Source: Lentisphaeria bacterium (GTDB lineage Bacteria; Verrucomicrobiota; Lentisphaeria; Victivallales; UBA1829). From it: a stretch of 11,119 bases of DNA. Positions within the stretch are counted from its first letter, which is position 1. Each line of letters starts with the position of its first letter. The notes under the pieces were generated by a model, which saw nothing but the letters and a program-made list of their open reading frames with translations, made no database searches and was not told the origin of the DNA. The DNA lies in NCBI GenBank assembly GCA_017540385.1, contig JAFYBD010000254.1, positions 1 to 11,119 on the forward strand, read 5' to 3'. The position numbers and the translations under genes were made by a program. Positions 6,230-11,119 of the stretch are shown here, in pieces.

Positions 6230-7126
6230 TCAGAAGATGATGTCGTCCGCGAGGAGCAGGAAGACGATCATCGAGGCGAGTTCGGCGGTTTCGGCGACGG
6301 CTCCGGCGAAGCACGACGCCGGGCTGAACCCGAGCTTCTTCGAAGATTCCGTATTCCAGTACAGCACGGTCAGGAATCCCGAGGCGAGAAACGTGAACAT
6401 GTCCTGGATCCCGAGGCTGACGATCGCGATGACCGGGGGCACGCCGCCGAAGTTGCCGCCCGAGCTGCGGAACCCGGACATCGTGAGCTTCATCGTGCGT
6501 AACGAGAAGAAGTCGCCGCCGTATGTCCGGAGCAGCCCCAGCGCGAACCCCGTCAGGAGCATCGCCGCGAGCATCCAGAAGACCTTCACGGCGGACCCGA
6601 CGGATCCGGGCTGTTCCCCGGGGGGCGCGGGGTAGGAGAAGAGCATCGCGATTCGCCCGATGAACGGCACGAGCGCGAGCACGATCATGAGCATCATGTG
6701 ATCGCCGAAGAGCGCCGACCGCATGAAGATGAGGTACATGAGCAGGAGTTTGAGCCCGATGAGCAGCGAGGTGCAGGGGGACGTGCCGGGCTGTTTGAGG
6801 CGTTCGAGGCGTTCGTCCGGGGCGACGCCCGTTCCCGCGAGCACGCGGCACGCCGCGTCGAACCCGAGGAGGTTGTCGAACCGCGTGGTCCATTCGAGCA
6901 GGAAGATGTACACGCCGGAGGCGAAGAGCATCAGCCCCTGCAGGCTCCGGAAATACGCCGCCATGAAGATGGGCAGAGCGGCCGCGACCGCCCCGATCGC
7001 GAGCCCCACGAGCGGCTGAAACGCCAGCGCGAAGGCGTGCAGGCGCGGGCCGGACGGCTTCACGGGGCCGAGGAACCGCGTCCCGAAACGGACCGGAGCG
7101 AGGATGTATTGCATGACGGACGGCAT
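6230..7126 (-). CDS. Divergent CobS-like polytopic membrane protein
   Basis: A 298-residue membrane protein that aligns along most of its length with adenosylcobinamide-GDP ribazoletransferase (CobS), the last enzyme of cobalamin assembly. Matching landmarks are FQPLVGLAIGAVAAAL (36-51, family FP.vGl.iG), DERLERLK (104-111, family rrleiMkDsr), ALVPFIGRIAMLFSYP (151-166) and AGAVAETAELASMIVFLL (274-291, family GA..E..E...LL). The catalytic signatures are eroded: HxDGLADTxDG reads EWTTRFDNLLG (78-88) with one aspartate kept, MkDSRxG reads LKQPGTS, and GGxTGDtxGA reads FSPASCFAGA. It may be an inactive or repurposed paralogue. ATG 7126 is chosen because longer in-frame starts fall in the upstream terminator; its ribosome site is weak. 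DUF2442 follows after 13 nt. No other cobalamin gene is in view. Confidence 0.58.
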   Translation of the reverse strand: MPSVMQYILAPVRFGTRFLGPVKPSGPRLHAFALAFQPLVGLAIGAVAAALPIFMAAYFRSLQGLMLFASGVYIFLLEWTTRFDNLLGFDAACRVLAGTGVAPDERLERLKQPGTSPCTSLLIGLKLLLMYLIFMRSALFGDHMMLMIVLALVPFIGRIAMLFSYPAPPGEQPGSVGSAVKVFWMLAAMLLTGFALGLLRTYGGDFFSLRTMKLTMSGFRSSGGNFGGVPPVIAIVSLGIQDMFTFLASGFLTVLYWNTESSKKLGFSPASCFAGAVAETAELASMIVFLLLADDIIF

Positions 7127-7154
7127 GGCGGGCTTTCTATCGGGCGAATTAAAT

Positions 7155-7202
7155 AAAAAAAACATAACCGCCGGACGGGGCGTTATCACCCACATCCGGC
7201 GG
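7155..7202 (-). terminator. Intrinsic terminator of the glmM operon
   Basis: On the minus strand CCGCCGGA (7202-7195) pairs perfectly with TCCGGCGG (7175-7168), and an inner GGG/CCC stem lies within the loop. The stem is followed 5 nt later by a run of eight T (7162-7155). It begins 14 nt after the stop of the GlmU-like gene, so it ends that transcript just before the CobS-like gene. Confidence 0.92.
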
Positions 7203-7216
7203 AATGGCCGGAGTGA

Positions 7217-8122
7217 TTACTTCATCAGGTCGAGCTGGACCACGTCGCCGGGACGGGTCTGGACATCGGCCCAGAGTTTGCGTCCGGGATAGATGGCGGT
7301 GTGGATGCCGGTGTGAACGTTCTCGCCGATGATGGAGCCGAATTTGCGGCGGCCGGTGTCGATGAGGGAGCCCTGGACCATGGAGCGGTGGTTCTTGCCG
7401 TCGTGGCGGAAGTTCGAGGTGATGGTGCCCGCGCCGAAGTTGACGTTCTGGCTGACGATGGAGTCGCCGATGTAGGAGAGGTGGCCTGCGGCGACGTGCG
7501 TCATGAGGATGGAGTTCTTGATTTCGACGGCCTGGCCGATGTGGCATTTGTCGGAGATGAAGTTGTAGCCGCGCAGATAGCAGTTCGGGCCGATCTTGCA
7601 GTTCTTGCCGATCACGGCCACGCCCTCGATGTACACGCCGGGGAGCAGCACGGAGCCTTCGCCCAGGATGACCACGCCGTCGAGCGTGACGCGTTCGCGC
7701 ACCGTGCCCTTGATGTCGTTCTCGGTGTAGCCCGCGAGGTATTCCTCGTTGATCTTCAGCAGATCCCAGGGATAACGGATGCGGAAGGACGCTTCGTCGG
7801 CGGGGATGGACGCGGTCTTGCAGGCGTTGCCGCAGCCGGCGCAGTTACATTCGGCGGCGACGCCGTCGGAGTCGGTGACGGAGAACGCCTGGCCCTCGGC
7901 GATGGCCGCGGCGGCTTTTTCGAGCAGGGCCTTGGACGGCCAGAAATCGGAGGCGATGCGGAGGCGGCAGCCCGCTTTGACCGCGGTCGTCCAGCGCGCT
8001 TTCAGGGTGAGTTCCAGCGTTCCGGCGGCGAGTTCCAGCTCCAGCGCCGGCTTCTTGCAGGTCAGGGGTTCCAGCAGGACGGGGTTGCCATGTTCGAAGA
8101 TTTCAAAGACTACGGGTTCCAT
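7217..8122 (-). CDS. GlmU-like left-handed beta-helix acyltransferase without a full pyrophosphorylase domain
   Basis: A 301-residue protein. The C-terminal part (about 142-285) is a hexapeptide-repeat beta-helix close to GlmU's acetyltransferase half: EIKNSILM (200-207), AGHLSYIGD (212-220) with H214 matching the catalytic His363 of E. coli GlmU, and NVNFGAGTITSNF (226-238). The N-terminal start (about 1-45, with LLEPLTCKKPALEL) resembles the short front of GlmU-like sugar nucleotidyltransferases of Bacteroidetes and PVC bacteria. No room remains for a complete nucleotidyltransferase core with LGTA..LP or metal-binding motifs. A cysteine cluster C92-x-C94-x2-C97-x3-C101 sits between the halves and could bind metal. 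It overlaps glmM by 1 nt (TAATG), so it likely acts in UDP-GlcNAc synthesis. Acetylation of GlcN-1-P is inferred; a separate uridylyltransferase would be needed. Confidence 0.78.
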   Translation of the reverse strand: MEPVVFEIFEHGNPVLLEPLTCKKPALELELAAGTLELTLKARWTTAVKAGCRLRIASDFWPSKALLEKAAAAIAEGQAFSVTDSDGVAAECNCAGCGNACKTASIPADEASFRIRYPWDLLKINEEYLAGYTENDIKGTVRERVTLDGVVILGEGSVLLPGVYIEGVAVIGKNCKIGPNCYLRGYNFISDKCHIGQAVEIKNSILMTHVAAGHLSYIGDSIVSQNVNFGAGTITSNFRHDGKNHRSMVQGSLIDTGRRKFGSIIGENVHTGIHTAIYPGRKLWADVQTRPGDVVQLDLMK

Positions 8123-9501
8123 TAGGGGATTACCTCCAGTTCACGGGCCGCTGCGGCCACAAGTTTGTCATGCCAGAGCCGTGCGGCGGATTCCTCACGG
8201 GCTTCGGCGAGAATACGGATTTTGTTTTCAGTGCCGGAATAGCGCACGATCACGCGTCCGGCGTCCCCGAGCTCCTGCCGGGCCTCGCGGATGCACTTGG
8301 AGAGCTCCGGCAGGTCGTCGAGGGGGACGCGCTCGGCGATTTTGAGGGAGCTTTGCAGCTGCGGGTATTCGCGCATGAAGGAGGCGAGCTCGGCGATGGA
8401 TTTGCCGGTCTTCTTCATGATCCGCATCACGTGCAGGGCGGAAATGAGGCCGTCGCCGGTCGGGGAATGTTCGAGGAAGATGAGGTGGCCGGTCTGTTCT
8501 CCGCCCAGGTTCAGCGACTGCTCGCGCATGCGTTCGATGACGTAGCGGTCGCCGACGTTCGTGACCTCGACCCGGATTCCGGCTTCGTGCATGGCGTCGT
8601 GCAGTCCCAGGTTGCTCGTGGTCGTGACCGCCACGGTGTTCTGGTTCAGCTGGCCGCGCGATTTGTAGTCGAGCGCGCAGAGCCCGATGATCCGGTCGCA
8701 GTTGATGATCGCGCCGGTGTGGTCGCAGAACTGCACGCGGTCGGCGTCGCCGTCGAACGACACGCCGATGTCCGCACCGTGCTCCTTCACGAGTCTGCAC
8801 ATGTTTTCGGGGTGGAGCGCGCCGCAGCCCTCGTTGATGTTCAGACCGTCGGGCTTGATCCCCGCGCAGATGACTTCGGCACCGAGTTCGCGCATCACGA
8901 TGGGAGCCACGTAGTACGACGCGCCGTTCGCACAGTCCAGCACCACCTTCATGCCCTTCAGCGAGGTGTAGCCGATGGAGCGTTTCGCGAGGTGGATGTA
9001 GCGGCCGCGGGCGTCGTCCACGCGGAATGCCTTTCCGAGGTCCGGGGTGCCCCCGGTCGGGTGCTCCATCATGGAGAAGATGGCGCGTTCGATGTCGTCC
9101 TCCACCTCGTCCGGGAGCTTGAAGCCCTCGGAGTTGAAGAACTTGATGCCGTTGTCCTGGGCGGGGTTGTGCGAGGCGGTGATCATGATGCCGCAGTCGG
9201 CGCACATGGAGCTCGTGAGGCTGGCGACCGCGGGCGTGGGCATCGGGCCGATCTCGTAGGCGTCCATCCCCATGCTCACCATGCCGCTCACGAGCGCGGT
9301 TTCCAGCATGTAGCCGGAGATGCGGGTGTCCTTGCCGACGATGGCGCGGGGGTTGCTTCGCTGATCGAACGCGTCGTTCCGGGTCGCTTTCCGGCAGAAA
9401 TGCCGCGCGACGGCTTTCCCGACCAGCAGCGCCATTTCCGGCGTGATCGGATATTCATTTGCCGTGCCGCGAATGCCGTCTGTCCCGAATAGACGCCCCA
9501 T
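8122..9501 (-). CDS. glmM: Phosphoglucosamine mutase
   Basis: GlmM interconverts glucosamine-6-phosphate and glucosamine-1-phosphate on the path to UDP-GlcNAc, peptidoglycan and lipopolysaccharide. The 459 residues show all four alpha-D-phosphohexomutase signatures: GTDGIRG at 6-12, phosphoserine loop TASHNPAQDNG with S110, metal-binding DGDADR (D250, D252, D254), sugar-binding GGEQTGH at 333-339, and phosphate loop RYSGTENKIRI at 420-430. The NKIRI ending differs from the common PLIRVM of GlmM but keeps the key SGTE. Start ATG has AAGGAG 5 nt upstream. The gene has a consensus promoter about 110 nt upstream, and its stop overlaps the start of the GlmU-like gene. Confidence 0.95.
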   Translation of the reverse strand: MGRLFGTDGIRGTANEYPITPEMALLVGKAVARHFCRKATRNDAFDQRSNPRAIVGKDTRISGYMLETALVSGMVSMGMDAYEIGPMPTPAVASLTSSMCADCGIMITASHNPAQDNGIKFFNSEGFKLPDEVEDDIERAIFSMMEHPTGGTPDLGKAFRVDDARGRYIHLAKRSIGYTSLKGMKVVLDCANGASYYVAPIVMRELGAEVICAGIKPDGLNINEGCGALHPENMCRLVKEHGADIGVSFDGDADRVQFCDHTGAIINCDRIIGLCALDYKSRGQLNQNTVAVTTTSNLGLHDAMHEAGIRVEVTNVGDRYVIERMREQSLNLGGEQTGHLIFLEHSPTGDGLISALHVMRIMKKTGKSIAELASFMREYPQLQSSLKIAERVPLDDLPELSKCIREARQELGDAGRVIVRYSGTENKIRILAEAREESAARLWHDKLVAAAARELEVIP

Positions 9502-9510
9502 AAAATCTCC

Positions 9511-9570
9511 TTACCGGCGGGGATGCCTCTGAGGGCAGCGCCGGGCCGTTTCCTGTTTTTTGCGATTCAT
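9511..9570 (-). other. Possible arginine-rich upstream reading frame in the glmM leader
   Basis: An ATG at 9570 opens a 19-codon frame (MNRKKQETARRCPQRHPRR) that stops with TAA at 9513-9511, 9 nt before the glmM start and overlapping its Shine-Dalgarno AAGGAG. No well-spaced ribosome site precedes it, so translation is uncertain. If translated, it would couple to glmM. Confidence 0.2.
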
Positions 9571-9576
9571 CCTGCA

Positions 9577-9593
9577 CGCCGTCAGCGACGGCG
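9577..9593 (-). promoter_or_regulatory. Perfect hairpin in the glmM leader
   Basis: CGCCGTC (9577-9583) and GACGGCG (9587-9593) are exact inverted copies with a 3 nt loop. The stem starts about 11 nt after the predicted RNA start and is not followed by T residues. It may stabilise the 5' end or act in regulation. It does not look like the glmS ribozyme. Confidence 0.5.
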
Positions 9594-9611
9594 AAGCAAG
9601 GCTACAAGAAT

Positions 9612-9639
9612 AATATACTTTTTATCGGAGGATTGTCAA
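9612..9639 (-). promoter_or_regulatory. Consensus sigma70 promoter of glmM
   Basis: On the minus strand a perfect TTGACA (9639-9634), 16 nt spacer and TATATT (9617-9612). RNA would start near 9604, giving a leader of about 100 nt before ATG 9501. Confidence 0.8.
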
Positions 9640-9681
9640 TCCGCAGTTTTCACTTTTTTTCGTTTTTCCGCACAGCGGAAG

Positions 9682-10155
9682 TCAGTCGGCGGAGACAGGA
9701 ACAGTTTCCTGAGCTTCGGCCGGGGGCGCGGAGGGGGCGATGTCCCGCCTGGCGAAGACGAATCCGTAGGGAGTCGCGACCACGACCGCGAGGACCGCGA
9801 TCGTCAGCGAACGCATCAGCCAGACGCGCAGCGCGCCCGCGGACGCCTCGCCCGGGTGCTTTTCGCAGTGCTCGGCGAACACGTCCCACATCAGACCGGG
9901 CAGGACCCCGGCGGCTCCGGCGAACATCTCCCAGCCGGGCTCGAATCCGGCCTCGTCCAGCAGGCGGATCGCCGAGGCGTGGTCGGGGACGCAGAGGCAG
10001 AGGTACAGCAGGGCGGGGATCGTGCAGATCGCGCCCCAAGGCGGCAGCCACGGCAGCCAGCTGGAAAACTCCAGCCGGACAGCTCGCCTCAATGCGGCCG
10101 CTCCGGCCACGGACACCGCGGCGATCAGGAGCGTGGGGATGAGATAGAGATTCAT
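9682..10155 (-). CDS. Small integral membrane protein of unknown function
   Basis: The family is not recognised. The 157 residues contain about four hydrophobic segments: 4-22, 39-56, 76-92 (weak) and 113-134. Between them lie an acidic/histidine stretch (DVFAEHCEKHPGE, 91-103) and a Trp/Pro-rich turn (WLPWLPPW, 33-40). The tail (about 140-157) is Ala/Pro-rich and hydrophilic. GC-rich third positions fit the host. ATG 10155 has GAGGAA about 9 nt upstream. The only promoter found upstream (10312-10340) is separated from it by a strong intrinsic terminator at 10198-10247, so expression would need read-through or an unseen promoter. glmM lies downstream with its own promoter. Confidence 0.62.
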   Translation of the reverse strand: MNLYLIPTLLIAAVSVAGAAALRRAVRLEFSSWLPWLPPWGAICTIPALLYLCLCVPDHASAIRLLDEAGFEPGWEMFAGAAGVLPGLMWDVFAEHCEKHPGEASAGALRVWLMRSLTIAVLAVVVATPYGFVFARRDIAPSAPPAEAQETVPVSAD

Positions 10156-10197
10156 GGCGGGCCGTTTCCTCGGGGACGCCGGATCGGCGGTGAAATC

Positions 10198-10247
10198 AAA
10201 AAAGTGAGACAGCAGGGAAAAAGGGAGGGTAAAACCCTGCTGCCTCA
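10198..10247 (-). terminator. Intrinsic terminator or attenuator upstream of the membrane-protein gene
   Basis: On the minus strand a stem of TGAG plus CAGCAGGG (10247-10235) pairs with CCCTGCTG plus CTCA (10217-10205), with one A/C-type mismatch between the two blocks and a 17 nt loop. It is followed by six T (10203-10198). Part of the 5' arm can instead form a small hairpin AGGGT-TTT-ACCCT with the loop, which would compete with the terminator. No gene ends just upstream. Confidence 0.8.
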
Positions 10248-10304
10248 GGAGTGCGGATTCTTGCGGCGGACCGTTTGCCGTCTGCGCGGCGTCGGAAACC
10301 GTCT
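10198..10304 (-). ncRNA. Candidate ~105-nt small RNA or attenuated leader
   Basis: A promoter (10312-10340) and an intrinsic terminator (10198-10247) bracket about 105 nt with no credible gene. It could be an independent small RNA or the leader of the membrane-protein gene at 9682-10155. It is not recognisable as SRP RNA (the conserved GGAAGCAGC loop is absent), tRNA or a known riboswitch. A 37-codon frame from 10309 spans it, but its ATG lies upstream of the predicted RNA start. Confidence 0.42.
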
Positions 10305-10311
10305 GTCATAT

Positions 10312-10340
10312 ACTTTACGCCTGCGCCGGGCAAAAATCAA
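10312..10340 (-). promoter_or_regulatory. Promoter of the candidate small RNA/leader
   Basis: On the minus strand TTGATT (10340-10335), 17 nt spacer, TAAAGT (10317-10312). It has the same boxes and spacing as the lipoprotein promoter at 4953-4981, including the CTTGATTTTT context. The predicted RNA start is near 10304. Confidence 0.55.
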
Positions 10341-10393
10341 GCCGTTTCCGGAAAAAAGCTGGAAAAACGCGCGGGAACGCCGGAATCGGGCAT

Positions 10394-10416
10394 AAAAAAA
10401 CACGCCGAAGCGCGTT
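10394..10416 (-). terminator. Intrinsic terminator of tRNA-Gln with UUCG tetraloop
   Basis: On the minus strand AACGCGC (10416-10410) pairs with GCGTGTT (10405-10399), including one G-U pair, around a UUCG tetraloop (10409-10406), and is followed by five further T (10398-10394). It lies 14 nt after the tRNA 3' end. Confidence 0.85.
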
Positions 10417-10430
10417 GGACTCAAAAAAAG

Positions 10431-10504
10431 TGGCTGCCCGACCAGGACTCGAACCTAGACTAAATGAACCAGAATCACTTGTGCTACCATTACACCATCG
10501 GGCA
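10431..10504 (-). tRNA. tRNA-Gln, anticodon CTG
   Basis: The 74-nt cloverleaf folds completely. The acceptor stem is TGCCCGA/TCGGGCA with the U1-A72 pair typical of bacterial tRNA-Gln. The D arm is GTGT/GCAC, the anticodon stem is AGTGA/TCATT with loop TTCTGGT (anticodon CTG, G at position 37), and the T arm is CTAGG/CCTGG with TTCGAGT. The discriminator is G73 and CCA is encoded. It reads CAG codons. The G36-G37 pair makes it a possible TrmD substrate. Its own promoter and terminator make it a single-gene unit. Confidence 0.96.
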
Positions 10505-10515
10505 GGATGGACGGT

Positions 10516-10530
10516 ATTCCGTGCCGGAAT
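10516..10530 (-). other. Hairpin in the tRNA-Gln 5' leader
   Basis: ATTCCG (10516-10521) and CGGAAT (10525-10530) form a perfect 6-bp stem with a 3 nt loop. It lies within the short leader between the predicted RNA start and the mature tRNA 5' end, where RNase P must cut. Confidence 0.55.
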
Positions 10531-10538
10531 GAGAAAAT

Positions 10539-10566
10539 AATATAGCAGTCTTCGCGGAAAAAGCAA
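10539..10566 (-). promoter_or_regulatory. Promoter of tRNA-Gln
   Basis: On the minus strand TTGCTT (10566-10561), 16 nt spacer, TATATT (10544-10539), about 35 nt before the mature tRNA. The -35 box again sits in CTTGCTTTTT. Confidence 0.72.
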
Positions 10567-10603
10567 GCCGGAAACGTAAAAAAACGCGAAAAAAGACCGT
10601 TTT

Positions 10604-10723
10604 TTATGGGCGGCGCGGGGGAATCGGCCGCCGCAGGGAAACGCGGAGCCCGATCCCGGATGCGTCGCAGGGCAGGGGGGTGACCGGCGGCTCCCCGTGC
10701 AGGAACGCGACCGTGTTTCGCAT
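10604..10723 (-). pseudogene. Possible gene remnant or very small gene
   Basis: A 39-codon frame from ATG 10723 (MRNTVAFLHGEPPVTPLPC...) to TAA 10604. About 33 of 38 codons end in G or C, like real genes here. The coding-like composition appears to extend upstream into FELRRDGEP without a start codon and is then lost before the next in-frame stop. It has no recognisable family. It may be the surviving C-terminus of a deleted gene, or a short gene with GGGGA as ribosome site. The rest of the 10567-10788 interval shows nothing else I can support. Confidence 0.25.
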
Positions 10724-10788
10724 CGGTTCCCCGTCCCGGCGGAGTTCGAAAGACTGCTGAAAAAGTCGTTTGAAACGGCGAAAACAGG

Positions 10789-10817
10789 TTGACTTTCGGG
10801 CTTATCGCGTGTATATT
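10789..10817 (+). promoter_or_regulatory. Strong promoter of the ferredoxin-subunit operon
   Basis: TTGACT (10789-10794), 17 nt spacer, TATATT (10812-10817): only one mismatch in each box and optimal spacing. RNA would start near 10824, about 38 nt before ATG 10862. Confidence 0.85.
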
Positions 10818-10861
10818 ATTAGTTCTACGTGTTTTCCGAGAAAGGATCCCAGGAGAAAACC

Positions 10862-11098
10862 ATGGAAACGAAACCGAAAAAAACTTACCGCTGCGACGTG
10901 GCGTTCGACGAGTGCAAGGGATGTTCCCGCTGCGTCGAGGCCTGTCCGAAATCTCTCCTCAAGCTGGGCGACGACATCAACATGATGGGTTTCCCGGCCG
11001 CCGTGTACGCCGGTGAAGGCTGCATCGGCTGCGGCGCATGCTATTACAGCTGCCCCGAACCCGGGGCGATCACCATCGTCGAAATCACCGAGGACTGA
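10862..11098 (+). CDS. 2x[4Fe-4S] ferredoxin-type subunit, probably of a 2-oxoacid:ferredoxin oxidoreductase
   Basis: A 78-residue protein with two bacterial [4Fe-4S] motifs: C18-x2-C21-x2-C24-x3-C28-P and C54-x2-C57-x2-C60-x3-C64-P. It has the size and layout of the small delta-type electron-transfer subunit (KorD/VorD-like) that opens operons for 2-oxoglutarate or branched-chain 2-oxoacid:ferredoxin oxidoreductases in anaerobes. It would pass electrons from the thiamine-diphosphate catalytic subunits to free ferredoxin. ATG 10862 is chosen because AGGAG lies 6 nt upstream; an upstream in-frame ATG at 10829 is too near the predicted RNA start. Another gene starts 12 nt downstream with its own AAAGGAG, fitting an operon. 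A stand-alone ferredoxin is the alternative. Confidence 0.85.
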   Translation: METKPKKTYRCDVAFDECKGCSRCVEACPKSLLKLGDDINMMGFPAAVYAGEGCIGCGACYYSCPEPGAITIVEITED

Positions 11099-11110
11099 AA
11101 GGAGCCCAGC

Positions 11111-11119
11111 ATGAATCGA
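11111..11119 (+). CDS. Start of the next operon gene (partial, three codons)
   Basis: ATG-AAT-CGA (Met-Asn-Arg) follows AAAGGAG with about 6 nt spacing, 12 nt after the ferredoxin-type subunit. By analogy with known operons this would be the alpha subunit of a 2-oxoacid:ferredoxin oxidoreductase, but the three codons themselves carry no family information. Confidence 0.5.

Noticed and set aside
8170..9492. 440-codon plus-strand frame opposite glmM
   Set aside because: It is wholly antisense to a convincing glmM and its product is a Val/Asp/His/Arg-rich translation artefact.
9666..9678. TCCGC-ACA-GCGGA hairpin after the 157-residue membrane-protein gene as its terminator
   Set aside because: On the minus strand the stem is followed by A residues and not T residues, so it does not fit an intrinsic terminator.
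10198..10304. SRP 4.5S RNA or cobalamin riboswitch at the candidate small-RNA site
   Set aside because: The conserved SRP loop GGAAGCAGC and the cobalamin box GCCACTG are both absent.
10196..10309. 37-codon frame MTDGFRRRADG... spanning the candidate small RNA
   Set aside because: Its ATG lies upstream of the predicted transcription start and the frame runs through the terminator stem; no ribosome site.
1..11119. CRISPR array, insertion sequence or integrase/att sites
   Set aside because: No regularly spaced repeats, transposase or integrase reading frame, or long direct repeats were seen by eye.

Overview
The window reads as chromosomal DNA of a GC-rich, Gram-negative-type and probably anaerobic bacterium. 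My best guess is the Planctomycetes-Verrucomicrobia-Lentisphaerae group, perhaps Lentisphaerota/Victivallales. This rests on gene order and on motif flavour: the TrmD motif around SIGDYILTNGN, the GlmM phosphate-loop variant RYSGTENKIRI, a lipobox-bearing lipoprotein and a dicluster ferredoxin at the head of what looks like a 2-oxoacid:ferredoxin oxidoreductase operon. The assignment is inferred and moderate at best.

Left part (1-2190, + strand): a compact translation operon with the end of rpsP (S16), khpA (KH-domain RNA chaperone), trmD, rplS (L19) and rnhB (RNase HII). rimM, which often sits between khpA and trmD, is absent. Next is a leftward gene for a secreted protein of unknown function (2237-2863), divergent from a rightward CaxA-type Ca2+/Na+ antiporter (3073-4074).

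Centre (4105-7126): accessory-looking and more AT-rich in its left half. A leftward lipoprotein with a proline-rich linker ends in a DUF4160-like domain. Its promoter lies back to back with that of a rightward KilA-N DNA-binding protein, and the two -35 boxes form a perfect palindrome. The KilA-N gene converges on, and overlaps by 95 nt, a leftward DUF2442 gene. DUF2442 lies 13 nt downstream of a polytopic membrane protein that aligns with cobalamin synthase CobS but lacks most of its signature residues.

Right part, leftward (7155-10566): glmM and a GlmU-like left-handed beta-helix acyltransferase are coupled by a TAATG overlap and end in a strong intrinsic terminator. The GlmU-like protein lacks a full pyrophosphorylase domain and carries a four-cysteine cluster. 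glmM has a consensus promoter and a structured leader. Upstream lie a small membrane protein, a promoter-plus-terminator unit that could be a small RNA or an attenuated leader, and a tRNA-Gln(CTG) with its own promoter and UUCG terminator. A short possible gene remnant follows at 10604-10723.

Right end (+ strand): a near-consensus promoter drives a 2x[4Fe-4S] ferredoxin-type subunit; the next gene has only three codons in view.

Eight promoter-like sites share a -35 box TTGMTT or TTGAC, a 16-17 nt spacer and a TATATT-like -10 box. In most of them the -35 box lies in CTTGMTTTT, which looks like the local housekeeping promoter signature.
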